64,000 nt of DNA from Streptomyces sp. NBC_01571. GTDB taxonomy: Bacteria > Actinomycetota > Actinomycetes > Streptomycetales > Streptomycetaceae. A model generated the notes under the pieces. The model worked only from the letters and a program-made list of their open reading frames with translations. It did no database searches and was not told the origin of the DNA. Both the position numbers and the translations under genes were made by a program. How positions within the stretch are numbered: the first letter of the stretch is position 1; each line of letters opens with the position of its first letter. Below, piece after piece: positions 19,352 to 27,127 of this stretch. The stretch is taken from NCBI RefSeq assembly GCF_026339875.1, contig NZ_JAPEPZ010000001.1, forward strand, positions 3,596,001 to 3,660,000, given 5' to 3'.

Positions 19352-19801
19352 TCACGGGCGGGTGAGCCGGTCCAGTACGGCCATCGCCTCGATGACGCTC
19401 TGCCGTTCGGCCTCCGTGCAGCGGTCCTGGAGGGCCTTGGCCAGCCATTCCCCGCGGGCCTGCCGGGTGCCCTCGACGCGTTCGCGGCCCGCGTCGGTCA
19501 GCGTGACGAGCTGTCGGCGGCCGTCCCCCGGGTCCGGGTTGCGGGCGATCAGCCCCTGCTGGTCGAGCACGGCGAGGGTGGCGGCCATGGACTGCGGCCG
19601 GACGCCCTCGGTGGCGGCCAGCGCGCTCGCCGTGGCGGCACCGCTCTTGCTCACCAGAGTGAGTGCGGAGACCTGTGAGGGGGTGAGGTCCTGCCGCTCG
19701 GAGACCTCCCGGATCCGCCGCCGCAGCCGGTTGAACGCCACCCGCAGATCCTGCGCCGCGCGAGCGGCGGACTCGGAGATGCCCTCGGCGCTGTCGTCCA
19801 T
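19352..19801 (-). CDS. MarR-family transcriptional regulator
   Basis: 149 residues. The winged-helix core is LTPSQVSALTLVSKSGAATA (helix-turn-helix start), ASALAATEGVRPQSMAATLA (recognition helix), VLDQQGLIARNPDPGDGRR (wing, with the D-x-R signature) and QLVTLTDAGRERVEG. The N-terminal ARAAQDLRVAFNRLRRRIRE and the C-terminal helices form the dimer interface. Just 19 bases upstream of its start lies a 54-bp perfect palindrome made of four 12-bp sites, a likely autoregulatory operator. The target of regulation may include the isochorismatase gene downstream. Confidence 0.9.
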   Translation of the reverse strand: MDDSAEGISESAARAAQDLRVAFNRLRRRIREVSERQDLTPSQVSALTLVSKSGAATASALAATEGVRPQSMAATLAVLDQQGLIARNPDPGDGRRQLVTLTDAGRERVEGTRQARGEWLAKALQDRCTEAERQSVIEAMAVLDRLTRP

Positions 19802-19820
19802 GCCGCCACACTAAATCCAT

Positions 19821-19874
19821 CAGTCAAGACTGTCCAGTTTGAACTGGCCAGTTCAAACTGGACAGTCTTGACTG
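19821..19874. promoter_or_regulatory. 54-bp perfect palindrome: four-site operator upstream of the MarR gene
   Basis: Two 27-base arms are exact reverse complements with no spacer. Within them are four 12-mers at a strict 14-base period: CAGTCAAGACTG (19821-19832), CAGTTTGAACTG (19835-19846), CAGTTCAAACTG (19849-19860) and CAGTCTTGACTG (19863-19874). Each is itself a CAGT-N4-ACTG palindrome. Position and symmetry fit cooperative binding by MarR-type dimers. Confidence 0.85.
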
Positions 19875-20085
19875 GTCAACTGCGCTGTGCGCTTCCGTCG
19901 GCCGGAGAGGGCGCGAGGGCGCATCGAGCGTCGGCCCGCCTTGGGTGACGCCAGCACTCCGCGCCGCTCGGCCAGCAGCCGAGCACGGGCCGGGCCGGGC
20001 CTGCTGAAGCGCCCGGTCACAACCGTTCGTGTGAACTCCCGGAAGGAACTCGCACCCCAAAATCGAACAGGCGTACCATTGCCGC

Positions 20086-20430
20086 GTGGCTGCGACCTAT
20101 GACTTCCCGAGTGACCTCCTGGCAGGCCAGGAGGAGTTGCACCAGGTCCGGGCGGAGCTCCTGGCCCTGCTCAAGCGGCTCCCCTGGTCGGTGGAACCCC
20201 TGGACGGCTTCAGCGACGACAGGGGCTGGCGCCAGGTGGAACGCCCCGCGTCCCCCGGCTGGACCGAGGACGAACAGGCCGAGGTGGAGAAGCTCAGGCA
20301 GCGTGAGCGCGAGCTCGCCGTGTTCGTGACCTGCCACCGCTTCTGGTCGGAGGTCGCGCCCCCGGAGACGGTCGACGCCCGCGCGAGGCTGAAGCACGCC
20401 CACGGGGCGCCGGCGGCGAACCCGTCTTAG
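20086..20430 (+). CDS. Hypothetical protein
   Basis: 114 residues from GTG 20086, starting MAATYDFPSDLLAGQEELHQ. Charged, mostly helical sequence with RAELLALLKRLPWSVEPLDGF, GWRQVERPASPGWTEDEQAEV and RQRERELAVFVTCHRFWSEV; one Cys and several Trp. The regular charge pattern and codon bias support a real soluble gene. It is divergent from the MarR gene across the 54-bp palindrome (212 bases upstream), so the same operator could affect it. Family not recognised. Confidence 0.65.
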   Translation: MAATYDFPSDLLAGQEELHQVRAELLALLKRLPWSVEPLDGFSDDRGWRQVERPASPGWTEDEQAEVEKLRQRERELAVFVTCHRFWSEVAPPETVDARARLKHAHGAPAANPS

Positions 20431-20534
20431 CCACCGTGGCCGTCGTAGCCACCTCGGCTGTCGCGGCTGCCGTGACCGTCGTAGCCGCCGTAGCCGCCGT
20501 AGCCGCCGTGACCGCCGTGACCGCCGTGACCGGC
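20431..20534. repeat. 9-bp tandem repeats (CCGTAGCCG / CCGTGACCG)
   Basis: A degenerate nonamer array directly follows the stop of the gene at 20086-20430. On the minus strand one frame reads YAGHGGHGGHGGYGGYGGYD and ends in a stop near 20431, but it has no start codon (a stop precedes it at about 20571). The remaining 20535-20764 looks like promoter for the following gene. Confidence 0.7.
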
Positions 20535-20764
20535 ATACGATGCGGCATTCGTCGTACGGCGCGCCGGCCGTCAGGTCCGCCGCAACTCTCCCCGTGAGCC
20601 AACACGTGACCGCCCGTCCGAGGACGAAGCGGCGCGCCCCCCGAGCCCGGGGCGGCACAGGACGGCTCTCCCCCCATCGGGTGAAACCCTGCGGACAGGG
20701 ACAACCTCACCCCTCCCCCTCCCCGTCGTAGACCAAAACGGTACAAACCACTCAAGGGGAGTTC

Positions 20765-21361
20765 ATGAGCGACCACCAGTACCCGTGGCAGCAACAGCAG
20801 CCCGGACGGGGCGGACCGCCACAGGTCCCGGACTACGGCACGCCCGCGCCGGAGCCGCCCGCGAAGCGCGGCGTGGGCCGGGCCATGGCGTTCGGCGGCC
20901 TCGGCGTCCTCGGCCTCGCCGTCATCGTCGGGATCGCCGGGGCGACCGGAGGCGGCGGCCCGGACGGGGGCGGCGACGGGGACATCGGCGCCTCGAACTC
21001 CTCCTCCGTCCACAGCGGGGTGAAGGACGAGGCGCACAACGACTCACGCGACGGCTCCGGGGCCGGGGACACCGGACCCGGCTCGCAGGCGGCCGATTTC
21101 AAGTCCTGTGCGGACAAGAACGGCACCGCCGCCGAGAAGGCGGCCGTCCGGCACATCACAAGGGTGACCGGGGCCGACAAGCGGAGCAACATCCTGGACA
21201 CCCCTGAGGTGTTCACCGACTTCGGCGGCGGCCTCACCGGCCCGCACCAGGGCGAGGGCAAGCTCATCGCCTCCGCGTTCAGCTCCTGCTACGAGTCGGA
21301 CAACGGCCTCGTCACCGTCTACGACAAGGCGGGCGAGATCCTCGCCAACGGCACCTTCTAG
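20765..21361 (+). CDS. Membrane-anchored hypothetical protein
   Basis: 198 residues from ATG 20765 with AAGGGGAG upstream. A Pro/Gln-rich cytoplasmic head (SDHQYPWQQQQPGRGGPPQ) leads to one membrane helix (AMAFGGLGVLGLAVIVGIAG), a Gly/Asp linker, and an external domain with ADFKSCADKNGTAAEKAAVR, FTDFGGGLTGPHQGEGKLIA and SSCYESDNGLVTVYDKAGEI. The two Cys may form a disulfide. Many Streptomyces proteins share this head-helix-domain design with a DUF4190/DUF4352-like layout, but no family is assigned. Confidence 0.75.
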   Translation: MSDHQYPWQQQQPGRGGPPQVPDYGTPAPEPPAKRGVGRAMAFGGLGVLGLAVIVGIAGATGGGGPDGGGDGDIGASNSSSVHSGVKDEAHNDSRDGSGAGDTGPGSQAADFKSCADKNGTAAEKAAVRHITRVTGADKRSNILDTPEVFTDFGGGLTGPHQGEGKLIASAFSSCYESDNGLVTVYDKAGEILANGTF

Positions 21362-21434
21362 CGGCCCTCGCACGGGCGGCCCCAGGACGCCGCTATGGAT
21401 GTCGGCCGAGCCGACCGTTCGCCGGGGCGGTGAT

Positions 21435-21878
21435 TCAATCGCCTGAGTGGCCCCAGAAATGGATCTCCTGGGGGTTGCCCTCGGCGTCGTGCAGCACCGC
21501 GCATCGTCCGATCCATCGGGACCGGGGGAACACGTCGAAGTCCTCGACGTGCGCCCGGGTCAGCCTGTCCGTCCCCAGCAGCTCGCGCGCTTCCTCGGCC
21601 GTCACGGGTTCCACGGTGTTGTAGTCCGGGGTGTCGTCAGGCCCCACGACGCGGAAGATGTCCAGGATCGAGTGCGTGCCGGCCTCCTGCACCAACTCGT
21701 CATCCCACAGCTCCTCGAGCGATCGCGGGCGAGGCTCTCGCTCCTCCTCCGGCCGCCAGTCGCCCCCGTTGACCCAGTAGTAGTCCCCTGCCTCGAACAC
21801 CTCACGCCGCAGCTGCTGCAGCGCAGCGTTCAGGTCTTCCTGGTACGGCACGTAGTAGTCCCACCCCGAAGCCCCCAC
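21435..21878 (-). CDS. Hypothetical acidic protein
   Basis: 147 residues from GTG 21878 (AAGGGGA about ten bases upstream), beginning MGASGWDYYVPYQEDLNAAL. The longer frame beyond this start reads into a MITE-like element and is not coding. The protein is acidic with many aromatic residues: QQLRREVFEAGDYYWVNGGD, RSLEELWDDELVQEAGTHSI, then LDIFRVVGPDDTPDYNTVEP and DFDVFPRSRWIGRCAVLHDA. It resembles small cytoplasmic Streptomyces proteins annotated as hypothetical. The element's inner end lies only 40 bases upstream of the start, so its promoter is probably affected. Confidence 0.75.
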   Translation of the reverse strand: MGASGWDYYVPYQEDLNAALQQLRREVFEAGDYYWVNGGDWRPEEEREPRPRSLEELWDDELVQEAGTHSILDIFRVVGPDDTPDYNTVEPVTAEEARELLGTDRLTRAHVEDFDVFPRSRWIGRCAVLHDAEGNPQEIHFWGHSGD

Positions 21879-21918
21879 CAGCCCCCGTCCCCTTCCGGAT
21901 TCCCTTGGGGGGCGGAAG

Positions 21919-22086
21919 CTAAGGGCTGTCCCGTGATCCCCGGCGGGCGCACGACGACAGCCACGGCACCTCGCCGCCTTGGCGGATCGCCCGAACACAC
22001 CCAGTATGAGGACGACCCTCCGCCTTGCGATGCACCGCATCCGACGCCGCGCGCTGATCCACCGGGGATTGCGGGACAGCCCTTAG
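21919..22086. mobile_element. MITE-like element, 168 bp with 28-bp terminal inverted repeats
   Basis: The left end reads CTAAGGGCTGTCCCGTGATC and the right end, reverse-complemented, CTAAGGGCTGTCCCGCAATC; 25 of 28 terminal bases match. The outer CTAA/TTAG could include a short target duplication. There is no transposase gene inside. Ends of this GGCTGTCCCG type occur on IS5-family elements in Streptomyces, so this is most likely a non-autonomous derivative mobilised in trans. Confidence 0.8.
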
Positions 22087-22367
22087 CACCGGCGCTGACA
22101 TTCGAACTCGCAGCTCGGGAAGCTGCGGTCGCCCGCGGTCTCCTCGGCGGTGTCAGGGGTCACCGGAAGGCGTCACCGGGCGAGTTCGGTCGCTGCACCG
22201 TCCCGGAAGCGCACATGACGATCGCCCTCAGCGACTTGTTCCCGGTACGGAGCACCCGACGGGTCACCGGTCCGGTGAGCACGCGCGTCGGCGCTGGGTT
22301 CGTCGGCTCTCGGATCTCGCCGTCCGCGACCGCGGGGTCCCCGGCAGGTCGGGCAAGGACTGAATAT
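22087..22367. other. Intergenic stretch without a convincing gene
   Basis: Between the MITE-like element and the first collagen-like gene. Short frames exist on both strands but show no family resemblance, ribosome site or codon bias that would support coding. Confidence 0.5.
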
Positions 22368-22736
22368 TCACTGGTCGGTCTCATCCCGCCACGACCCCCC
22401 GATGACTTGCCCTCTCTTGCCGTCCTCGCCTCTCCTTCCGTTATGGCCCCACCTGCCGCGATGACCGTCCTCCCCGTCCCGCCCCGGTCTGCCCGTCGGG
22501 CCGGTGGGGCCGGCCGGCCCCGAGGGACCCGAGGGGCCGGGCGACCCCGAGGGGCCGCGCATGATGCCGTTCCCCTGGAGGTCGATGCGTCGCCCTCGGA
22601 GTTCGTCGATCTGCTGTTGGTGGGCGACGAGCACAGCCGTCTGCGCGACGACCGCGACGGTCAGCACCGCGCTGAGCACAAGGCGGCGCCGGGGGCCGCG
22701 CCACTCCTCGTTTACGCTTCTCACGTTATCCCTCAC
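22368..22736 (-). CDS. Membrane-anchored collagen-like protein (copy 1)
   Basis: 122 residues from GTG 22736. Residues 1-18 are charged and cytoplasmic, followed by one membrane helix (RLVLSAVLTVAVVAQTAVLV). A short stalk (AHQQQIDELRGRRIDLQGNG) then leads to about 14 Gly-X-Y triplets, beginning RGPSGSPGPSGPSGPAGPTG and continuing RPGRDGEDGHRGRWGHNGRR. The triplets with Pro and charged residues predict a collagen triple helix outside the membrane, with the stalk as trimerisation segment. A paralogue lies upstream at 23035-23400 with the same head, helix and promoter. Function unknown; bacterial collagen-like proteins act as surface stalks or adhesins. Confidence 0.82.
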   Translation of the reverse strand: MRDNVRSVNEEWRGPRRRLVLSAVLTVAVVAQTAVLVAHQQQIDELRGRRIDLQGNGIMRGPSGSPGPSGPSGPAGPTGPTGRPGRDGEDGHRGRWGHNGRRGEDGKRGQVIGGSWRDETDQ

Positions 22737-22776
22737 GCTGTGTGACGACGAAAGTGTAAAGAACGAGGCCTCGGGG
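22737..22776 (-). promoter_or_regulatory. Promoter block of collagen-like gene 1
   Basis: The 40 bases upstream of the start match those of copy 2 nearly base for base. They contain the palindrome CGAGGCCTCG (22764-22773), then TTACACTTTCG with a -10-like TACACT, then GTCACACA. The palindrome is 28 bases from the start in both copies. No ribosome site is obvious, so a short or leaderless transcript is possible. Confidence 0.65.
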
Positions 22777-23034
22777 AGACCGCGTCGAGTGTCCGACCCC
22801 GGGCGGCCTCGAACACGCCGAGTCCGCCGGTCACTTGCACCGAGGCACTGACGCTTGGCACCGGCGAGACCCGGCGAGCACGTGGAACCACATTCACCTG
22901 CTCAGGGCGCGACCACGACGCGCCGGAGCTCAGGCCGGCCGACCCCTCCGGCCGACAGCTCGCACCGGTGCAGTTCGTCGGAGGGGCTGTCCACACTGCG
23001 ATCGAGCCCGTCCCGCCCGAAGAGGCGGGCAACT

Positions 23035-23400
23035 TCAAGGGCTTGGCGATGAATCGCTCGGCTCCGGCGGGACGACAGCATCCTTGCCGTCCGTCCCGTC
23101 CTTCCCGTCATGCCCGTCCCGCCCGTCCTGCCCGTCCTGGCCGTCCGTCCCGTCCTTGCCCGGCGGGCCGACGGCGCCGTCCGCACCGGGAGGGCCGGAC
23201 GGGCCGGACGGCCCCGGGGGGCCGGGCTCGAGGTGCTCCTGGAGGTCGATGGGCTGTGTCTGCAGACTGTCGAGTTGCATCTGCTGGGCGACGAGTGCAG
23301 CCGACTGCGCCACCAGCGCGACCGTCAGCACCGCGCCGAGCACAAAAGGGCGCCGCGGGGTACGCAGCGCTTCGATCACGCTTCTCACATCGTTCCTCAC
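23035..23400 (-). CDS. Membrane-anchored collagen-like protein (copy 2)
   Basis: 121 residues from GTG 23400; the longer frame to 23964 overruns the conserved promoter block and is not used. Head and helix (MRNDVRSVIEALRTPRRPFV, LGAVLTVALVAQSAALVAQQ) match copy 1, followed by MQLDSLQTQPIDLQEHLEPG and about 15 Gly-X-Y triplets. The first are Pro-rich (PPGPSGPSGPPGADGAVGPP); the later ones are Asp/Lys-rich (GKDGTDGQDGQDGRDGHDGK), as in the charged triplets that stabilise bacterial collagens. A Pro/Ser tail ends the protein. It arose with copy 1 by duplication; the triplet region has diverged more than the membrane anchor. About 300 bases without a clear gene separate the copies. Confidence 0.82.
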   Translation of the reverse strand: MRNDVRSVIEALRTPRRPFVLGAVLTVALVAQSAALVAQQMQLDSLQTQPIDLQEHLEPGPPGPSGPSGPPGADGAVGPPGKDGTDGQDGQDGRDGHDGKDGTDGKDAVVPPEPSDSSPSP

Positions 23401-23440
23401 GTTGTGTGACGGCGAAAGTGTAAGGGACGAGGCCTCGGGG
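23401..23440 (-). promoter_or_regulatory. Promoter block of collagen-like gene 2
   Basis: Same arrangement as copy 1: CGAGGCCTCG at 23428-23437, TTACACTTTCG and GTCACACA before the GTG start. Conservation between copies outside the coding region argues that this is the functional control element. The rest of 23441-23791 shows no clear gene. Confidence 0.65.
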
Positions 23441-23791
23441 GAAGGCGGAGCGCGTCGAGTGTCTTCCCCAAGGGTGTCGGTTTGGCGCTGATCGACGGGG
23501 TCGCTCCACATCGCTGCTGCGCTGCGACGTCCACGGCCGCCGGCCGGCAGTTCCTGGACGGGCCTCCGACGGCCCAGCTCGGTCGGTAGCCGAGACCTGG
23601 TTTCACATCGGAGTGCCCCGAGGAGCTTCCCTCCGCCTCGCACGAAGCCTGGTCTCCCAGCACCACCTCGCCTTGCGAGACCTGGACGGAGGACTGAAGC
23701 TGAACGTGAGGCATGCCTACCGATCACATGGACCGAACGCAGACGGCCGCGGGGCTCGGCCACCCCGGCCCCTGCAGGGAGCCGGGTTCCC

Positions 23792-24019
23792 ATGAGGCTT
23801 GTCGTCGATCTCAACCGGTGCCAGGGGTTCGCGCAGTGCGTCTTCCTCGCTCCGGACGTCCTCGCCCTGCACGGCGAAGAGGCGCTGCTGTTCTCCCCTC
23901 GCTTCGACGAGGTCCAACGTGACCGGGTGGAGAAGGCCGCTGCCGCCTGCCCGGTCCAGGCCATCCTCGTCGACTACTCCGATGAGCCGACGAAGCGGGT
24001 GGAGCCCCATGTCGGCTGA
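23792..24019 (+). CDS. Small 3Fe-4S-type ferredoxin
   Basis: 75 residues: MRLVVDLNRCQGFAQCVFLA, then VEKAAAACPVQAILVDY. Three Cys in the pattern C-x5-C ... C-P match the single-cluster ferredoxins that pass electrons to Streptomyces cytochromes P450. The fourth cluster position is not Cys, as expected for a 3Fe-4S protein. Its last codons overlap the start of the reductase gene by 11 bases, and a P450 gene follows, so it is the first gene of a three-gene electron-transfer operon. Confidence 0.9.
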   Translation: MRLVVDLNRCQGFAQCVFLAPDVLALHGEEALLFSPRFDEVQRDRVEKAAAACPVQAILVDYSDEPTKRVEPHVG

Positions 24020-24998
24020 CACGGACGTCGAGGTCCTGCGGCGTCAGGGCCGCATCGTCGTCGGTGCCTCGCCGGCCGGTCTGCGCGCGGCGGAGACCTT
24101 GCGCGAGCAGGGCTTCACCGGATCACTGACCATGATCGGCGACGAACCGTACGAGCCCTACGACCGGCCGCCGCTGTCCAAGCAGGTGCTGCTCGGACGG
24201 GCACGCCCCGAGGACACCGCGCTTCCGCGGCGGCGGGACATCCACGCCGAGTGGCGTCTGGGCGTCGCCGCCGAGAGCCTGGACCCGGATGCCAAGCAAG
24301 TGCGCCTGACGAACGGCGACACCGTCCCCTACGACCGCCTGCTGATCACCACCGGGACCAGAGCGCGGCCTTGGATCCACCCGGAAGAGGCCACCCCGGA
24401 CGGGGTGTTCGTGCTGCGCACGCGCGACGACTCCGCCCGCCTCTACCGGAAGCTGACCGGGGGCGCGCCCCGGGTGTTGGTGATCGGCGCCGGTTTCACG
24501 GGCTCCGAGGTCGCCTCCGCCTGCCGGGAGCAGGGCCTTGAGGTCACGGTCGCCGAACGCGGCCCCGCACCGCTGATGGGTGCGCTCGGCGGAGTGATCG
24601 GCGCGGTCGCGGACCGGCTGCAGCGCAAGCACGGGGTCGACCTGCGGTGCGGCGTCAGCGTCAAGTCGGTGGGCGTTCCCTCGCTGGGCGACCAGTTGGT
24701 CGTCGCCCAGGGGACACTCGCCGAGGAGCGGTTCGTCGCGGTGTACGGCTACCGCGGCCGCGTCATCGCCGCGGCGTCCTTCGACGGAGCCAAGTGGCTG
24801 GGGTTCTACGAGCAACAGATCGCGTCGGGCGTCCCCTTCCCGCCGGAGTACGGCTCGGTCGACCGCCGGGGCGAGATGTTGCAGCCGATCGACTCGGCCT
24901 TCCCCGACCCCCATCTGCTCACCCACGGGCCCACCATCACACTGACGGGCCACTCGCCGAACGGGCGGCGTGTCACGTTCGTTCCGTCGCATGCCTGA
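24009..24998 (+). CDS. Ferredoxin reductase with large internal deletion
   Basis: 329 residues, against about 400-420 for the family. The N-terminus has the dinucleotide fold (RIVVGASPAGLRAAETLREQ), YEPYDRPPLSKQVLLG and LLITTGTRARPW. The second nucleotide site follows (RVLVIGAGFTGSEVASACRE). At about residue 217 (near 24660) DLRCGVSV runs straight into KSVGVPSLGDQLVVAQGT, which in complete relatives belongs to the C-terminal domain. The missing ~90 residues should include the second FAD-contacting motif (T-x6-AxGD). The deletion kept the frame. The protein may not bind FAD properly, so the P450 may depend on another reductase. Confidence 0.85.
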   Translation: MSADTDVEVLRRQGRIVVGASPAGLRAAETLREQGFTGSLTMIGDEPYEPYDRPPLSKQVLLGRARPEDTALPRRRDIHAEWRLGVAAESLDPDAKQVRLTNGDTVPYDRLLITTGTRARPWIHPEEATPDGVFVLRTRDDSARLYRKLTGGAPRVLVIGAGFTGSEVASACREQGLEVTVAERGPAPLMGALGGVIGAVADRLQRKHGVDLRCGVSVKSVGVPSLGDQLVVAQGTLAEERFVAVYGYRGRVIAAASFDGAKWLGFYEQQIASGVPFPPEYGSVDRRGEMLQPIDSAFPDPHLLTHGPTITLTGHSPNGRRVTFVPSHA

Positions 24999-25037
24999 TC
25001 ACCGGCCCTGCACCGCCCGGAGCCCTTAGGAGTCACC

Positions 25038-26246
25038 ATGACGTCCGGCACACTCTCCGCCCAGATCACCGACTACGCCAATCGGGCCGACCCCTATCCG
25101 CTCTACGCGGAGCTGCGCGAGCAACCGGTCAGGCGGGAGGACGACGGCACCTATCTGGTCAGCACCTATTACGAGGTGCGGAGCCTGGCCAACGACCCGC
25201 GGCTGAGCAACGACACGAACAACCGTCTACCCGGCTACGCCCGCGTCGGTCAACCGGCGGAGGAGTCCGGCCTGCCGCCCAGCTTCATCTTCACCGACCC
25301 GCCCGTGCACGACCGGCTGCGCGGCACCATCAACCGGCCGTTCGGCCCGCCGCACAGCCCCAGGTTCCTCGACGGCCTGCGCGAAGAACTGGCCGACGTC
25401 GTCACCGAGTTGCTCGACGCCTTCGAGGGCAAGGACCAGGTCGACATCGTGGAGGACTTCTCCTACCCCCTCCCCGTCACCGCGATCTGCAAGGTCCTCG
25501 GCGTGCCGCGCGAGGACGAACCGCGCTTCCACGTCTGGGCTGATGCCCTGGCCTCGTCACTCGACCCTCGCTCCGGCGACGACGGCGGCCCGGAAAAAGC
25601 ACAGCGGGCACGTCAGGAACTGGGCGCCTACCTGTCCGATCTGATCGAGACCAAACGCCGCCACCCCGGCCCCGGGATGCTCAGCGCGCTCGCTCCCGAG
25701 ATGACACCGGCAGACCTGGAGGCCACCGCGGTGCTGCTCCTGGTCGCCGGCCACGAGACCACCGTCAACGCGATCACCAATACGACGCTCACCCTGCTGC
25801 GCCACCCCGACCTCCTCGAACGGTTCCAGAAGGACCCGGACCTGGCCGTCCCGCTCATCGAGGAAGTGCTGCGGTACGAGCCTCCGGTCCAGTTCGTCCC
25901 GTGGACCACCGCCCTGGCCGACATCGACGTCGCCGGCACCACGATCCCCAAAGGCTCGCCGGTCTGGCTCATGCTGGCCGCGGCCAACCGCGATCCCCGG
26001 CGCTTCGAGGACCCCGACCGATTCGATCCCGACCGGAAGGACAACGAGCACCTGGGCTTCTACACCGGCATCCACTACTGCTTCGGCGCCCCTCTCGCCC
26101 GCATAGAACTCCATCTGGCCGTGCCCGAACTCTTCCGCCGGGTCAAGTTCTCCCGGCTGCTCGAGGACCCGCCGCCGTACCGCGCCAACGCGGTGCTGCG
26201 CGGTCCGCGCCATCTTCCCGTGGCCATCGAGGGCTTGACGACCTGA
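25038..26246 (+). CDS. Cytochrome P450
   Basis: 402 residues from ATG 25038 with TTAGGAG upstream. The I-helix oxygen-activation motif is AGHETT (residues 237-242), the K-helix E-x-x-R lies in IEEVLRYEPPVQF, and the haem-binding loop is FYTGIHYCFGAPLAR with proximal Cys348. Length and layout match soluble bacterial class I P450s. Electrons should come from the adjacent ferredoxin. Substrate unknown; the absence of nearby biosynthetic genes suggests a stand-alone hydroxylase. The reductase in the operon is internally deleted. Confidence 0.92.
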   Translation: MTSGTLSAQITDYANRADPYPLYAELREQPVRREDDGTYLVSTYYEVRSLANDPRLSNDTNNRLPGYARVGQPAEESGLPPSFIFTDPPVHDRLRGTINRPFGPPHSPRFLDGLREELADVVTELLDAFEGKDQVDIVEDFSYPLPVTAICKVLGVPREDEPRFHVWADALASSLDPRSGDDGGPEKAQRARQELGAYLSDLIETKRRHPGPGMLSALAPEMTPADLEATAVLLLVAGHETTVNAITNTTLTLLRHPDLLERFQKDPDLAVPLIEEVLRYEPPVQFVPWTTALADIDVAGTTIPKGSPVWLMLAAANRDPRRFEDPDRFDPDRKDNEHLGFYTGIHYCFGAPLARIELHLAVPELFRRVKFSRLLEDPPPYRANAVLRGPRHLPVAIEGLTT

Positions 26247-26533
26247 GCACCACCGAGTCTTCCGGCGCGCCGGACAGTCTGTGAACCTGCCCGCCGTAGC
26301 ACGATGTTGGGACCATGATCTTCGAGGCTCGCGCCCAAGTGGCCGGGTGAACTCGCGGAGCCGACCGCCCAACCACGAGGGGTTCTGACCTCATGCTCCC
26401 TGTGCCTGCCTCCTGGACTGGAGCGGGCGTGCCGGTGGTGCCGATGGGTTAGCGCTTCTCGCGCATCTTGCGCCTCTGCGCCTTGGCTTCCTCATGCTGT
26501 GCAACGATCCTCGGTGAACGCGAGGAGAAGCCA
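26247..26533. other. Intergenic region with a possible gene tail
   Basis: No complete gene is seen. On the minus strand a frame ending in a stop near 26450 reads RIVAQHEEAKAQRRKMREKR, which looks like the C-terminal end of a lost protein, but its upstream part runs antisense into the next gene. Confidence 0.35.
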
Positions 26534-27043
26534 GTGAGGTTGCGCAACGTATCGCCGGACGATGTCGACGCCTACGTCCGGATGCGGTGCGATCCCGTCA
26601 TGATGGCTGACCTGGGCGGCCCCCAGTCGCGTGAGGGGATGGCGGCCAAGGTATGCCGGGATGCAGAGCAGGCGGCTGCCGACCTTGCCTGGTTCAAAAT
26701 GATCGTTCCCAATCCTGCCACCCCCGAGGTGGTGGCAGGGACGGTCGCCCTCTGGTCCCACACCCCCGATGACGGACCGATCTCCGAGATCGGCTGGATG
26801 GTTCTGCCCCAGTTGCAAGGGCAAGGACTGGGCAAGCGCGCCGTGCGCGCTCTCCTGGACCAGGCTCGGGACGAGAACCGCTGGGGAGTCGTGCACGCCT
26901 TCCCAGCAACGAACAACGCCGCCTCGAACGGCATCTGCCGCTCGGTCGGTTTCCGCTTCGTCTCCGAGACCGACCTGACCTTCGCCGGTCAGATCTTCAA
27001 GACCAACCACTGGGCCGTGGACCCGAGGACGGACCTGCCCTGA
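26534..27043 (+). CDS. GNAT-family N-acetyltransferase
   Basis: 169 residues from GTG 26534 with GAGGAGAAG upstream. The fold is visible in VRLRNVSPDDVDAYVRMRCD (strand 1, helix 1), VAGTVALWSH, ISEIGWMVLPQLQGQGLGKR (strand 4 and the acetyl-CoA-binding Q-x-x-G-x-G loop) and AFPATNNAASNGICRSVGFR (the N-x-A-S-x-x-x-x-x-x-x-G-F signature). This matches the RimJ/RimL-like acetyltransferases that modify small molecules or protein N-termini. Acceptor unknown. Isolated gene at the boundary of the accessory region. Confidence 0.88.
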   Translation: MRLRNVSPDDVDAYVRMRCDPVMMADLGGPQSREGMAAKVCRDAEQAAADLAWFKMIVPNPATPEVVAGTVALWSHTPDDGPISEIGWMVLPQLQGQGLGKRAVRALLDQARDENRWGVVHAFPATNNAASNGICRSVGFRFVSETDLTFAGQIFKTNHWAVDPRTDLP

Positions 27044-27127
27044 CGGGATATGGCGACCGCACCGCACCGGCGCCCCGACGGCCCCGGAGACAAGTCCGGG
27101 GCCGCCGTGCTTCCCGTTGCCTGGCCC

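Noticed and set aside
22968..23423. Plus-strand frame over collagen-like gene 2
   Set aside because: Antisense of Gly-X-Y codons gives Arg/Pro/Ala-rich sequence; the minus strand has the anchor, triplets and promoter.
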